A stretch of 64,000 bases of DNA, taken from the NCBI RefSeq assembly GCF_950023065.1, contig NC_088677.1, positions 43,850,555 through 43,914,554 of the forward strand, read 5' to 3'. Both the position numbers and the translations under genes were made by a program. Each line of letters starts with the position of its first letter. The first letter of the stretch is position 1. Origin of the DNA: Planococcus citri (Eukaryota > Arthropoda > Insecta > Hemiptera > Pseudococcidae). Under the pieces are notes generated by a model. The model was not told where the DNA came from. It was given only the letters and a program-made list of their open reading frames with translations, and ran no database searches. This document shows positions 1-16,200 of the stretch, piece by piece.

Positions 1-1294
1 ACGAAAATGAATGTCGTAATTCTAGGTATTGTTTGTTATCAATCTACATATTATCTCGTACATTTTGAATTATTTCTATTTTCTTCTCTATTATGGATAT
101 GTTTTGATAAAAATGGCTCATAAAAGCAATGTGAGGGATGTATAACAAGTCATTCTTCAAACGAGTGATGTTTTACTTTTACTTTTAATCGAATCGTCAT
201 TATTTCTCGTTATCGTCATCATAATTTCAAGCAGGTAAATGTTAAGTATACCTACCTACCTATTTGGATATCGTTATGCACATAATTATAAAAAAGTTTG
301 AGGTGTAGAAAAATAAAATTAATTTAGGGTGGGTACCAAATTTTTAAAATAATTTATGGCTCGTATCATTTTCTACGTTTGGTATTGAAATTATTCGCGC
401 ACGAGATCGTAATTATGTAAGAGCATGGTCTCGTTGAAATTCTGGGTAGGTGCTGGGAACTGGGTATAGGTATACGAGTACGTACACTGTCGAAAAGGAG
501 AAGTTTTCCAGATCTGAATATGTAATTTAATTTTTAATTAGGTAGTCATTTTTTTCTACATCGACTATGGGTTTGTTTAATTAGTACGCGCTTAGCTATA
601 AAATAATTTAAATCGGATTTTCTTTTTACGGAGGTAACCGTAGGTAACAAGAGCGTTTTGAGATGGGTATACGCTAGGTAGATACATATTTATAAAACGC
701 TTAAGTAAATATAACGACGTCGTAACACGTATGATTTTTTTTTAAACTTACTCGAAATAAAATTATTTTTCAGCCGGATCGGTGGATGTTAATGATTTCG
801 GTAGCTGCGTATAGCTACATCGTAATTCGTAATATTTTCGACGAACCTATACCATACCTACTTAATCGACGTAAAATCAGAAAACCCGGCGAAGGTTGTT
901 ATTATTTCCGTTTGGGAGTTGCGACTGATAAATAATTTTCAACGAAGATCTTCCGTTACCTCAACTTTGACCTAGGCAATATAATCGAGCATGGAGCAAG
1001 TATAGCGAGTGGTACGAAGAAGAAAACCGAACCACGGTGTTCCATACGCCGATACGCGTAGCCGTTGCACGAGTCCAATGTACCCTCTTGGATAGCAACT
1101 GGATTTTTTGCTCTGCACTTGGACGTTTTGCGGGCCGGTTCACAAGGACATCAACTGTTTACGCACCGAAACTATGATATTTTCCCAGACCGGTGTCGCT
1201 ATTTTCTCGCATTTCGTTCCCGATGCTCTAAGAGGATCGATTAAGTAATTTTCAAAGGCATATACACGTTGATGCTAACGATTGATGTTCAACC
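1..1294. other. Upstream flank of the NRF-6-like gene
   Basis: This is AT-rich non-coding DNA with scattered TACCTACC runs. I see no coding exon, RNA gene or recognisable mobile element. The promoter and 5' UTR of the gene starting at 1295 should lie in its right part, but no convincing core promoter motif could be picked. Confidence 0.5.
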
Positions 1295-4200
1295 ATGGAT
1301 CGTCGAGTAACAACGCTTACGTATTTCTTTATCGTTTATTCGTTGTTTTGCGCGGTAGCCCTCGAAAATAATACCGAAAAGGATGTGCGCAAAATTATCG
1401 AAAGCGAAAATGAGTTACCTTCTAACGAGCACGTTGAGCCCGAAAGTGTGCAAAATGCAAAATCAGATTTTCCCCAAAGAAAATGGATTTCGCAGTTGTT
1501 CTACGAAGCTGAAATGGCATTTCAGATGGATTCTAACGCCAATGCCGAATGCAAAAGAGACTTCGACTTATATAAATTACATCTGAGGAATCAATCTGTT
1601 TGGGCTGTCAGAAGTAAGTTCTTTCTTACATTTATCTTACAGATTTATCTCACATCCTCGGCCTAATGCTAATGTTGTCGGTGAAATTGCCTCTACCTAA
1701 TTAATGCTTGACTACTTACGACCTACAAAGAAGATGAGAAAAATTATCAACATATTCTGCGCTTTATACCGTGGTTCAATTTTTCAGAGCCCACATCAGA
1801 CGTAGGTGCATATTTCATCGGGCTTCGGGGTGCTTGCTCATTTTTTGTTGAGCGGGGGAGGGTGGCTCAAAATGTCTATTTTATGTTGGGTGACTCTACC
1901 TGTAGAAGTCATGGGATAGTCTCTCTCAAAAGTCTGTTGGTTTCAATAATAGAGCGCGGAATTTAATTTTTTTAGAGTAATTGATGGATATACGTATGTG
2001 CTAAAAAAAAAAACTCCACTTTTTTCACCAAGTAGGTTACATGAAAAATTGAGCCTCATTTGATTTTTTTCTATCTATGTACCTACTCGTATTTTATACA
2101 ATCTGGGTTATTTTGAAAAATTAAAAAGTTTATGTCATTCACGGTTTTTAGATAAGGCAGCTGAAAATTTATTTGTGAGATGGCTACCTTACGGATTTCC
2201 GTGTGCCAGTTAAGAAAATTGAGCGAATCGGCGCAGCGATTATGTGTCGGGGGGTTCCCTTGTCAGATGAAAATTGATAAATAATTATTTATATACTTAC
2301 CTATTCATAATCACACATCAAAAGCCATCCTATTTTCTTCAACATTTTTAAATTGAAAAAATTAGAGAAGTTCAATACGTATCTATGTACCTATACTTAT
2401 GTCAACTTAAAGCCTATAATGCAATCCTTAATTTTACAAAAAAAATTCCACGAGCAATCCCAGCTCTCTCCAGAAAATTTACCCGTCCTCTCAAAATTGA
2501 GGGGGGGGGGCGTTCCTCGTTATCTTCTTGACTAAACAATACCTGTGTTCAAAATTACTATACCTACCAAAATACCTACATTATTTCCCACTATCAATGT
2601 GAAGTACATTGTAATTATGCTGAAGATTTATTACGACAAAAAATTGAAGAAATAAAAGAAACATGCGATGCGCAAACCTGCCACTATGTCGATATTCAAA
2701 AACCTACCAATTCGACAATGATTTGATTGATCATTTTAGTAAAATTTGGCTACAGGTCAAAAATTCTGAGAGAGCTTTACTTTGACATATTTCTCTTTCT
2801 GCACGCGCCAGCCAGACTATTTCACTATCTATCTACCTACATATTTATATCAAGTTTTTCATTCTAGGTTTTACTCGTATTAGATACTTAATTTTCACCA
2901 AAGGTTTAATAAGATCAACGGGGGGAAACGGAGCATTAGGTATTGTTCATTCTTATAAGGTCTTTGGCCAGATTAGCCTGGAGAAACATACTTATGTGAC
3001 ATCCGTTTAGTAAATTACCTACAATAAAGCTGTTCTTCCAAATTATTTAGTCCCATCCCCTCCCCTCTAAATTCGTGGTCCAGCTCTGAAGACCTGATTT
3101 TTGACACCTTCGGTTTGATTGTGATCTGTGGTGGCCAAAACCGTGTGGAAAATTTCGGAAGTGGAATAAAACGTCGGTGGTAATTCCCCTCGGTTTCATG
3201 ACTGATGACTGTACAACGATAATGTGTTTATAATCTCGTGGCCATTGTACTCAATCAAAACAGTTATTAGTAGGTAGAGGTACCGTGTAAACTTTACGTT
3301 AAAAAAAAATCTTTCGTATATACGAACAATCTAGAAGTATACCTCTACCTATTCTTTAAGCGTGATATAGTAGGATCGCAGCGCAAAAAAAAGACCACTT
3401 ATCAGCGTTCAACTAGACAGTAATTTACACATTCTAAAATTATTCACGATTAGATTTTTTCTATTCCAATCTGTTCGAGAAAATTTCCGATGGTTCATCG
3501 GAAATTTCTGCAATTGTTACCGTTAGATACATATATCAAAACATTGCTTCGTTACATTGCCCTTGATAGTTGATTCACTGCCACTCCGAGTTATGTAATT
3601 CGAGAGAAGAAAAAAAACGAATGAATGAAAGAAAGAAAGAAATTTTTAACAATTACCTAGGTATACACGTATGTTTATAAATACATGTAGTAGCCAAACA
3701 GCCTAACTCTTTATGGTAATCGTGTTTTTGACCGTGATTATGGTATCAAGCATGTAACCAGTTTATTAATCTTTCAAATTATACACACGCGTTTTATTAA
3801 ATTTGGCTTGCGTATGCAATTATTTTCGTCTAGTGTGAAGTAATTATAGATAATCTAATGAATTGGGCCTATAAAATAACTAGGTATGTTCGGGTTCATT
3901 TTTTTTTTTTTTTTGAGTGGGCCGTGTGAACATTATATCTGCGAATGAAAGTGCTCTCTTCTTGCATTAATTTTAGGAGAATTTTTTTATTTTTCTTTTG
4001 GCTTTGAGAAGTTGAGATAAGTAGTACCTATTACGCGTTTACGTAATTTTTGGTAATGCATGGCTAGCCATTCTTAGTTAAAAGAGCAATAACCATTAAT
4101 TCAACGGTTAGGATGTTTTCAGGTCTATATTTTTTGAGTTTAGCCTGAAATTTGTTGATCTATTTATGTAGTACCTATGTACGCGCTGGAAAAATGATTC

Positions 4201-7200
4201 GAAAAATTAATATTGAATCGAATAAATTTCTGGTTGAAACGAAGATGTTTCTATTATTTTGGTGTGAGGGTAATATTTTAATTTTTATGAGTACCTACCT
4301 ACTTACAAGTACAATTTTTGACAAATTTATTCAAATGATGCGTTTATGCGTATTTCCATATTGTAATGATTTGCAAATTTGGGTAAATGACTGACTGCAT
4401 TTTACCTTTACCTATTACTTGTAGATATGTGTCGTGTAGAAGGTAGGTGGATGTATATTCAAAATATGTACCTAGCTTTGATTGAAGTTTAGCGCGGTTC
4501 AGATGTATGTTATAGGTAAATGCTTATCTACAATGTTGAAGAATGATCTCAATCTCCTAATCATTCTAAACTACATAAATGTGAGTTTTTTTTAAAGGGT
4601 TTATTTTTGAATATTATTTACATTTTTTGTAAAAATATTGCCAAAATGCATCTCACCCTCATACTGGAATTCTGCATAGTGCATGTGACATTCTGGCATG
4701 CATTTCGGTATAACTTTCTCGTAATTACTCGTAGTAGGTAATCAAATCATTTCTGTCCAAGCCCCGACTAAGTCCATAATTTATCCCGACGCAACGCTCG
4801 AGTTAAATTATTAGATATTTATTGATCAACATAGGTAGATAGGTAGGTACCAATGTACCTATTGCGTGGGCTTGCATGTGAAATAAATGATTAATTGTAG
4901 TAAGCAGTAATAAAGTAACTAGATGCGTTTGTGCATCATAAAAAAAAAACAAATTGCATTTTTTTATTGATAGGTAGACAATTAGTCCGACACCTTAGTA
5001 ACCCGACATCTCAATTCGTTCTTTTCATAAAAGCTATGCGTATGCACATTATGTAGGTACTCTATCATTATATTTTTCAATGAAGTTGTTTACTTTTTAT
5101 GCATCGAAAAATAAAGAGGATTTTAATCGAATGATTAAGTGTGCCTATCACACAGGCTATTTATTAAACGCATCAGCCTAATGGTAGATATAAGTTATAG
5201 GTATATTTTTCTTCGATATATTTTTTTGTCGGCAACGCCTTTTAATTTACGAAGGTTAGTTATCGTCTCGTCTACTTTTTTTCTGTTTACTGAGCGAGTT
5301 TAATGCAGTTCCTTGCAATGCGAAATACAATGAGGTGGTTTTCAGGGTCTTTTATTTCTTAAAAGTAAAACTTTTCTTCGACTATTCATTTCACGATAAA
5401 TCATATAAAATGGTTACCTGTGCTAAATATGGTCCCTGTTGAAAGACACTTAATTTTAATTCAACAATAATTATATAGATGGTTTGTATGATGCGGTTGC
5501 AAGTGTTTTTGCTTGGGGCCTTTCAATCGTAAGGTTGTTGTACCCAATTGAAAATTTAATACTGTACACCTACTCGCAGAATTCAGTCGAATTTTCAAAA
5601 CAATTCACATGGCAGGGAAAACCTTAAACTATGAGTGTACCTACCTAAACCTATGAAACCATGGGTTAATTACGCAGGCGTGAGCGTTTTTCTTCTACCC
5701 TTCTCTTTTTCCGGTTACCTTCAAAATATCGCTTTGAGATTTTTTCAAAATTGATGAAAACAATAATTAGGTAGGTATTGACAATTTACTGCCAAAAATG
5801 GTCTTTAGACAGAGAATTTAACCCAAAAAGTATCGTTGATGATGACTTTTTTTTGGCTCCTGTTTCTGTCTTGATGAAGAATGATTGATATCAAAAAAGT
5901 CATGCAGACAGACAGGTGGGTAAGTTTCTAGTACCTAGTACCTACCCACCTTTTGTTTTGAAAAAAAAATCGAGAAAAATAATTTTAACTAGAATTTCAT
6001 GGGAATAGCTGCCGTATAAATTCTCATGCCTATAGTATATACCCATCAAGACGGCAGATGGCGAATTATTACTCTTCCCGTTTCCTTCTTCCACGCTTAT
6101 TTTTCTGATACAAATTGCGATTTTTTGGTGTTTTGTTTCAATGTTTAAAAATGCGGAGGAAAAAAATAAAAAAGTTGCTTTCATCAAAGAAGCCAAAATA
6201 CTTCATGTGTGCTCGTTCATTTGACCCAAAAATTATCATTTGCGGAGAATTTCCATTTCTCATTTTTTCGTAGGATGTACTTAAAGTAAGTACATACCTA
6301 CCTACAGGCTACAACAATTTTTTGAATTAGACATTACGCATTGAAAAAAAAAATAGGTTGAATAGTTGTACCTAATCAAGATACCCAGATTAATTTTGAC
6401 TCGCAAAATCGTTGAAGATGATTTTTATTGTTTAGAGGTTTCAAAGTACCTACCTGCAGATCGTGATATTTTGTAAACAAATATCTAAGTGCCGAATTTC
6501 CTTACTTTGAACGAAATTTCGAAGCCATATTAGAACATGCATACGTATATTTATCACCAAAGGTATTTGATTTTTTTTTTCATTTTTATGATTTTAAATT
6601 TTGTTTTTCCTTTTGATTGTTATGGTAACGAATAATTATATTGGTTCTACATAATATCGTACCTATAGGCATTTAAACAACATGTAAAAAACAAAATAGG
6701 TATCCTACATAAAAGCGGTAGTTGTGATGAACATAACCTTGTGCATTATGATATATCTGTCATAAAATTACAAAAAATTTGTAGAATTTGTGATAAACTT
6801 ACTGTTTTGTAGAATTTGTTTTTCCATCAAAAACGATTTAAACCAATCGATTACATACCTATGACATGGTATTTGAGATCATACGTCGAATTGTATGAAA
6901 TAAAAAACGTATAGGTATTTGTAAAATTATATGTAAGCATTCATTCAATGTTGAATTGTTACAGTTTTGTGACAGAGAAAAAAAGATTCAGCCTTAGGAA
7001 AAAAAAAATACAGATATAACGAATCTTACTCTTACGTAATTAACATATTTTTCATTACCGGTTGCACACATACTAGACGAATGTCGTCCTTATCCTTTTA
7101 AAGGCTAAATGATCAACCGGATAACCCTGAACCTGACCAAACTAGACGTCCAAAATCTGTAAGTGTAGTGAAGTATGTAGTATGAGAACACTTCGATACA

Positions 7201-10200
7201 CCCGGTGCGATTTACGAGATGTAAGGATTTGGTAATTGGCGACGAAGCAAAAACTAGATACTTACCTATTTACATATCATTGAAATTAGGTAGTATAGTG
7301 TCGTACGATAGCTATTCCCACAATTAATTTAATACTCCACCTTCCAATCAAGTATTGATTTTCAATTATTTAAAATAATTAGTGAAAAGTTGTTATGATT
7401 TTAAATTGGAAACGATACAATTTTTTTTACGCATGAGTATATTTTATTTTGAATGTACCTATTGGCGATTTAGGTATATCGATTTGCGGATGTGCTCGCC
7501 TCTTCCCTATCAACAAGTTTTTTTTGTCGCTTAAACTATACTATAGTGCGGTATACTTATCCCTTCTCCTTTTTCTTTTTCCCCTAATGCGTTTGTCTAT
7601 GCTATGTGATCATACGATTTATACACCTACTTACATACGTATTATGTCATCAGATTCCTACTTATAGGTGCCAAATTTAAGGGAAGAATATTATTTTAAT
7701 TATCGAAATTTTTGTTTACAGTCGTCGAGGAAAACAAAAACTTTAGAATAGCCATTAGGTACCAGGTGTTAATGTTATGACCATTTATTAGAAAATAATT
7801 ATACGTACCAACCCGGGAAAAAAAGATTAACACAATCTTAATTAGGTCTGGTAATACATATTATCGAACGTGTTTTCATTGATTATTTACTTATAAGTAG
7901 TAAATCCAAGGCAAAAAAAAAGTGATCTGGATTAGTTGTAAGGGAAGGAGTTCTTAGATGTTGAAGAAAAAAATGAATAGAAAAATTTCCTGTAGAAAAG
8001 AAAAATGTTCAATGCCAGCGCTAACACGTGTGCATAGATTAAATAAAAATAAAAATGTGAAAATTAAGAAAGTTATTACAACTTTTTGAGTAATTCCCGA
8101 TGAAGTACCTACCTAAAATTTATACACTCGTATACTCTTGTAGATGTAGGCAGAACGTGTATTAGGTTACCATAAAATTTCAATGTTCCACTTTTTTCTC
8201 CATAAAAAGGAAACATCCTGTTTTAAAAATGAAGTATTGCGACAAGTTGAAAATTTTCTTTACACCACTTAGATATACCTAATGTGTACCTTAATTATAT
8301 TCGTGTGTTTGGCAAAATTCCAGGTACAGCTTTATATACTTATATGAATTTTTTAAATGTTTTTCAAAAAGACTCGTTGGTGGTTGATTTCTCGAACGTT
8401 AAAAGGAACTAAGTACATACCCTACCTACCTACTTATATTGTTATATTGTATGATAAACCAAGATCCTGACGAGCAGTAGGGCCAAACATCAACTTCATT
8501 TGCATTTATTTTTCTCCTCCACTTATTTGATTCTTTGAACAATTTTTATTAAGTATTTGAACCAGGAAATTGAAACGTGTGAAATTAATTGCTTATGAAG
8601 AGGAGTTACATTCAAAAATTTGATTTCGTCACGGATATATTATTTGCAAAATTCTTTTTTTTTCGTTTGAGGGGACATTCCGTCATTATTTATTTTTACC
8701 AGGACATAATATGTTATTTTAATATTTAAAAAGATTAAAGCTACCGGAATAATAAATATTCAATATGTAAACAGTATTCGCCTGATAAAATAGTAGGTAC
8801 CTACTTGTGTACCTGCCCTGCCTTAAAAGTATGAACTTGTATTTCTTCGCCTCCACCGATGATTTATTAAATAGTTTTTACTGCTCATTAAATGTAGGTA
8901 ATGGATTGCTTATGAGTTCTTAAATTAATCATTCTTACATAAAAAAAAATTTTTATTTTTTTTCTTCGCTATATTTGTATGTAGTTGGGCATAAAATGCA
9001 CGAGTTCTAACTTCACACGTTATTTAATACTCTCGAAAGTCGTTCTCGTAACCTCAAACTTGCCAACTTGAAGGTTGATAAACATTTACCTACCTCGCTT
9101 CAATTAAAGATTTGCGCCATCGAATTTACAGAATATCTATAAAATTCTGGTCGAGTTAAGAGGGATGCTCTACGTATTGCGTTTGTTAGGCAGAGCACGG
9201 ATTAGAGGAGATGCATTTTTCGATCGCGTATAAGTCGAATAATTTTGTATCTACCTACCTATTTAACGAAATTTTTTTGGACAATTTGTATTTTGATTTA
9301 AAGTTCGTTTTTGCGAATGAAACCATTCAACACCTCAAACAAACATTATTATCGAAGCATTTGCCAATTTTAGCAAGATTTGAGAAAAACACATAACATT
9401 TCTATTAGGAGCTCATTTTTTTTGTTTTTGGGACCAAGTACGAGTACCTACTTACCCGAAGAAAAATTGTTGGAAAGATAGAACATTGAAAATACAATTC
9501 TATAGACGTTCATTTTCCAAATAGAAATGAAATGTTTTCTGCGGGTTTTCTAATTAGAAATTACCTTTTATCCCAATTTTTGCAAACAAAATGCGCGGTA
9601 GCGTTTCAATTTTTTAACTTTTTAAATTTTTTGTAACCTAATAAGTACGTACATTATTGTTTTGTTTTTTTTTTTTTTTGGGTGAGGGAGGATTATTCGC
9701 AACATTCCATGTTCCTTAAATTGTTTTCCTTGAAGACAGAGAACGTGTTTTGACTCGAGTAGAAAAATTAATAAAATAAACAGGTGGTTAAATACTTAAC
9801 CTAGTCCAATACTACCTCGGTATTTCAGACAGGAGGGTATGTTTGGAACTTCCGTGCAGGAGTTATAGGCAGAAAACTTGGGTAGAGGAGAATTTAGTTC
9901 TCCCTTCTACATGATATAGATACCTATCGTTTAACTCGGAGCCTTTGGTGACTCTCGAGGTCAAACGCTGTTCAAAAACCTAAACATACGCCAACTTAAC
10001 ATAAGAAATCCTGAACTCTCATGACATGACAATGGGAACCTTAGGTAGGTACGTCAATACATGAGAATCAACCGATCATAGAGCCATATTTTCATGCCTT
10101 AAGCGGAAATTTTAGTGAACTCGCAATTATCTTGAAGCGGTTGAACGCTCGAAAAACCCTTGTAGGTGATACATTGGTCTTCAATAGTCACATCCTGCAT

Positions 10201-13200
10201 CCCTGCCTTTGCTTTTAGTGTCAAATGAACTACATATTGATACGTACTACGTACGAAAACAGAAAAGAGCAGGGTCAAATTCTCTTTCGTACTTATTGCT
10301 GCCAGTCTCATTGAATTGTTGAAAAGTAATTTCGATTGGTTATGCTGATTTCCCAACCAACATACCTATCTTTTCTCAATTTTTTTGTTCGTTTAGGTAT
10401 TGAAATCTGATTGAAAAGCGAAATCAGTTCATAAAATAGGTATTTGAATAATTGAATAGGTAATCGTTTTAATTTACATCCATTCAAACAGAAAATCAGG
10501 GTACCAGGTTGGTACCTACACCCCTTTCATTTGAATTTTACAATAAAAAAGTACTTAATTGTTGAAATTTGCAAGGTGCCCGCCACCTGACAATATTTTG
10601 ATTTTTCGTAACATCTACCTACCCATGTAGGTAGACATATCGTAGATATGTTTTCCAATTTCCAAGAACCTCTCATATATCTTCTACGCAATCTGGCACA
10701 TGTGTAGATAACTTGATTTCGACCTGCAATTTCTTACGATTTTAAACCATAGAAAAAAACTAATTTACATTTTTTGCTAGATTGCCACAAATGGCATTTT
10801 CGAAACTCCATTTTCTCAATAGAGGCGATATGAAGGTATACTTACTACTCGTGGGTATATCTTTGTAGGTAACAGGTACCGGCACGTTAATTACCTACAG
10901 GTGGGTACCTACTTTTGAAAATTGCGAGTTTTGTAAGGATCGTAATCCTAGAATGTTTGTGATAAATTTTTACCATGAATTGAATTAAAAACCTGACGAA
11001 GTTCCTTTAATCGTAAAAATACATATTTCGCTCTCATTAAAGATCTCGTAAAAATTACAAAAATCTCGGAATAAATTTCCAGGTATCTACCATTTACCTA
11101 CCTATAGATACGTACAATTGTACGTACGTATTTGCATGTGTAGCATTGATACCATCTTAACAAGTTTTCGCCTGATGAACGCATTAAATCGTATTATTGA
11201 GGAAATAAATAAATAAATAGGTAGATATAATTTATGAAGCGTACCTCTGAGATTTTTAAAGAAAAATACGCAATTGACATTGTTAATTTCGTTTACTTAA
11301 ACGCAGGTCTCGTGCGTAATCGTGATCATAACGTGAGAATCGTTAAAAAAAAAAGGTGTTAAACGAGCATACCTACTTAATGTGAATTTTTCGGGTCGAT
11401 TTTTTTTAAGTTGAATAGCCATCGTGTTTGTAATAAATCTTGGATTTTTTTCCATTCAATTGAATGAAATGTTCTCATTGAAGAACTAGCATAGGGACTT
11501 GTTTTGTTAACATTAGGTACAAATACACACACTTTCTAAAATCATGTGGTTATTGACTGAAGGACAATCATAAATCATCCTGAAACCCTTCAGGAGAATT
11601 TTCATGGTTTTCAATCGATATAAATCGTTACCTACGTATTATTTTTTCGATCTAGTTGCCAACATAAAATATTACAGCGGAAGAATAAAATTACAAGAGA
11701 CTGATTTTTTTCATTTCTATGAGCGAAAAAATCGCGTAAAATACCTGTCTATATTTTGCTTTTTATCAATATCAATGTATATCTATTCATTAGAAGAGAT
11801 GGAAAGAGGATTTTTTTATAATATTCAGGGTGGAAACATAGTAGGTAATTAGGTACCTATAAATCATTTCTTGAAATTGCAAAATTTTTAAGTACTAGAG
11901 ATCTTCCTTGGAAATTCGCTGCATGAAATTCAAAATATAGATTCACACTTAGACGCATTCCAGTCGCGTATTCCCAGATATGTTGACTGTCGATACTTAT
12001 AATTATGTACCTATTTATTTAAATGCGTATCGTCCTAGCAAAACAGTGTTGAAAAAAAACGGTTTTTTTTTAAAAAAGACAAAACAAACGGTTTTTTTTT
12101 TGTTTAAAACAGGGTTTTAAACTGCCGGATTCTCATGTGTTTTAAACATGTTTAAAATGTGTTTTAAACACGTTTTTAACACAAATTCATTTGTTTTGGA
12201 TTCAGTTTTTCAAATATAGGTACGTCATCCAGTCATCAACTTTAAAGATGTGACGTCATAAAATAGCTATAAGGCTCAAGAAATATTAAAAAATCGAAAT
12301 CAAAACACAAAATTTGCCTTCAAAAAAAGTTTAGGAAGAAGAACGAAAATCTAAAAATTCAATTCCTTCAATTTCACTACTTTTTCAACAAGAAATTGAA
12401 AAAAACGTGTTTTTTTTAGGAAATTAGAGTTGACAAAAAAACTTGTTTAAAACAAAAAAAAACATTTTAAACAGAATTTTGTTTTAAACATGTTCCGTTT
12501 TTTTCTCGACGTTTAAAACACTGTTTTAAACGTTTTAAACACACGGCACCGTTTTAAACTGACAACACTGTAGCAAAATACTTCACACACACACACACAC
12601 ACACACACACAAATACCTTCAACACATTATTTAGCATGTTTTATTGATAAAAAAATGAGTTGGTTATACTTAGCATTACAAATACAATAAATAGGTACAT
12701 TCATAAGTACTGATGCTGATTTTATGATTGCATTGACACGTGTGTATGCCATATAATAATTATGCACTTATCATCTACTCACTTATAAAATAGGTACCTA
12801 ATTTATGTTGAAAAAATATAAACCTAAAGCAATTATCAACATCCTTTATGCGGAATTTGAATAATTCAAACTTATTGACTTTTCGTATATATCAGTGGGA
12901 TAATATATGTTTGAAGTTTATAAGTAATACGAGCCTGCAGATTTGTGTTTTTTTTAACCTGTTTTGCGCCAAGTTTACGTCAGTAGTTGCGCAGACTTGC
13001 GATATCCATAGTATAAGGGAATTACATACATTTACGCTTGGTCAATGCTCTCTGCTTCTTCAACTCTAAGCATATCTATACACGAGTATATTCACTATCT
13101 AATAAAATACCTACCGCCCACACGACGAAAACTACTTGCATAAGGAAGGATACTTAATTATACCGATATGTTTTTTTCTAGTGATGGAATCATCAGAATG

Positions 13201-16200
13201 GCCATCAGTTGGGATTTTTTCTGGTATGGTTGCTCATTTGGGAAACTACGACGAATGTTTGAAAATTTCTTCATACGGTGTCAAAGGACAATACTGCTTG
13301 GCTGAAGTTGACTATGATTACCCAGATGTATCACTCAGTGAACTCGTCGAGGTGCCAGATGAAAAACGTTCTGCTTGGGAGGCTCTTACGATGGTAGGTA
13401 TCATTTTCGTTCGTACTGGATAATCGTAAATTGTTCGTAGCATCATTTGAATTGATGTTTGAATAGTCACCAACTTGCAAATACGAATTCTTTTTTAATA
13501 ATTTGAAATCACTTTTCTAATGATCGTTAGTGAAAAAATTGATGAACTATACCTACTTGAACAATCTATGATCACAGAAATATTTCCTCAAATTTTTAAG
13601 GTTAGGTAATAGGTACCTATAATATTTCTACGTCTAAACAAAATATGCAACTGTTTTGCAGTATCAGAAAAATCCTGTCAGAGTTGATAGAACGAAACTG
13701 AGTTTTGCCATGTGTATACCATCATCTTGTAAATCCACCGATTTAAAGATTTCCCTCAATAGCACTCTTTATCCAGTATTCACTGATCACGGACTTAATG
13801 TATCAGTTGATGTGAACCCCACATTCTGTAAAATACAAAAAGAATTTACTTATTCGCAAGGATACTTTACTGTCAGGTAAGTAAATACGCGTAGGTATGC
13901 GATAAAGTGTTTAAATGCGTTTTATGAAATGGTACTTTCAACCAGCCACCAAGTCAAATAAACTTATACATAGATAGTCTGCACCCATTAATAGGAAAAA
14001 TTAAATTAGGATTTCAAATACCTATCACTTCTTAATTGAATTTTGATAGAATTTTAATACGTACCTGACTACCTGCGTATTGTGTATGTGCTATGATTAT
14101 CAAATTTGTAAATTCAATTAAATCAGAAGATTAATACTTATAGGGAAAAAAAGGATTGACTCAATATGGCTCAAGTTCAAGTGCCATTTCGCTTCGCATA
14201 TACTCGTACTTAACAATGTACCTACTTATGCTAAAAAGATATTTATCTAGGTATGTAATGTACTATCATTTTTTTTTTTTTTTTTAAATTTCAGATGGTT
14301 TTTCGTGATACTTTTCTTGCTTGTAATTTCTTCCACTTGTTACGATATCGCTATGTATGCTTCCAGTGATGAAATAAAAAAAAGTGCGTAAAAATAAAAT
14401 ATATTTACGCAATTTTTCTAAATGTAGATAACTACAACCCATGTATGCAAATCTACGTACTTAATCATATGTAGAAGCAGGTAGATCTAGATAGATAGAT
14501 ACACACTTACACAGGTGACCTTGATTAAAAAAACCGCCCTTATATTTCTATTAGTGATTTCTACTGATTCAAATTCAAAAAGAAAATGTTTGAACACGAA
14601 TTATTATTGGACAGACTGACTGCAAGTGCTAAAGAAGAGGTGAAATTTCCAGAAGGGAACGCAAGTAACATCATCGCCTTCTGCGAATGTTTTCTTTCAA
14701 TGAAATATTATCTGTTACGCTTCATCACAAGTATTCGAAAATGAGTCATAAAATTCTTTACGTTAATTCTTGGTGATGCTGGACGTTATTCATCACACGT
14801 GTGTAGTAAGTTTTCTCTTGGAAAGGATTTGTTTTTTTTGAAAACAAGGTTGAAATACTTGAAATCAAATCAAAATTGAAGGACAGCATCCTTCATTGGG
14901 TTTCCTTATAGGTAAAGTTATCAGAGTAATATTTCGTAAAATTTTTGGGATACCTACCTAAATTAGCATAGGCAATCAAAACAGATGGTTAGGTAAGAAA
15001 ACGCTCTTCTTTGGCTTATTTACAGTTTTTCTAGTGCGTGAGGCGAATGCCTATGTATTCCCTTTTGTTTTAAAAGTGAAAACTCTGGCTAGTGGCTACT
15101 TACTTTATCTTAGAAAACATTCGTTTTAAATTATTTAATAAAAACACGCGTTGGTGGTATACGAATAATTTCTTTGACCTTTGACCTATAAAAATATGAT
15201 TTTTTTCTTCTTCAAGATTCAGCAGAAATTAGGCTATTTTTTCGGTATTTCCGCAATTCTGAGTCACTGAAAAATACCATCAATGAATTTTCAAAATTTA
15301 CTACGAAGTACAATTTAAATCATCAAAAGTTCCGAAGACTGGGAGCTCTTTTTTTTCTATAGCAAGGTCAAGGTCACATACTATGTATTATGCACATGTC
15401 CACGAAAATAATGCAGTTCGAGAATGTAAATTTTAAAAGTACATATTCGATATCTTGTTTCATTACAGGTAAACCAAGTGGCGCATTGAGAGACATATTC
15501 AAAGCATTTTCTATCGTCAGAAATTTCAGAAAACTGAAAAAAGTAAACCCAAAAACCGATTACGCTCCATTGCATTTTATAAAAATTCTCAACATTTTAT
15601 TTGTAATTTACGGACATCGTTTTATCTACTTCATCGGTTTTCCTAAATTCAATGCCGAAGGAGCCGAACAAGTAAGTGATTTTGTTCAGGATTGCATGGG
15701 TTCCTATATATTTATTTTGAAATTTATAAATTGAAATTCTTGCAGCATTACACCTCTTCTAGCATCGAATTAATACACACAAATGTTGTGGATGTGTTTT
15801 TCATGGCCAGTGGTTTTTTGACGTTTCATTTTGGGTTTTTACCAATGATGAAAGGTGGAGGATTTTACCTGTTCTTCAGCATCCTTTTTCGATGGATAAG
15901 GTAGATTTCAATAATATTTTACGATAAGTATTTGATTTTAGATTATGGATAGTTACTTAGGTGTAGGTTTGAAACTTGATTAAGATGCATTCGTTTGACA
16001 GTAATGCGGGAATAGGTACCTACCTAATTTTAAGAATGCGAATAATCTGATTGGTAAAGTATGCATTTATGCAACTAACTATGTACCTACTAATGAGATT
16101 ATTTCGCACTATTTTGCTCGCAATTCGATTTCAAACATAATGATTACCAATGTCTACCAATATTATACCAACTTTGAAACGAAAAAAAACTTCGGTACTT

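Noticed and set aside
4152..11852. Short ORFs inside intron 1 of the NRF-6-like gene
   Set aside because: Random-looking composition, no splice partners, no family resemblance.
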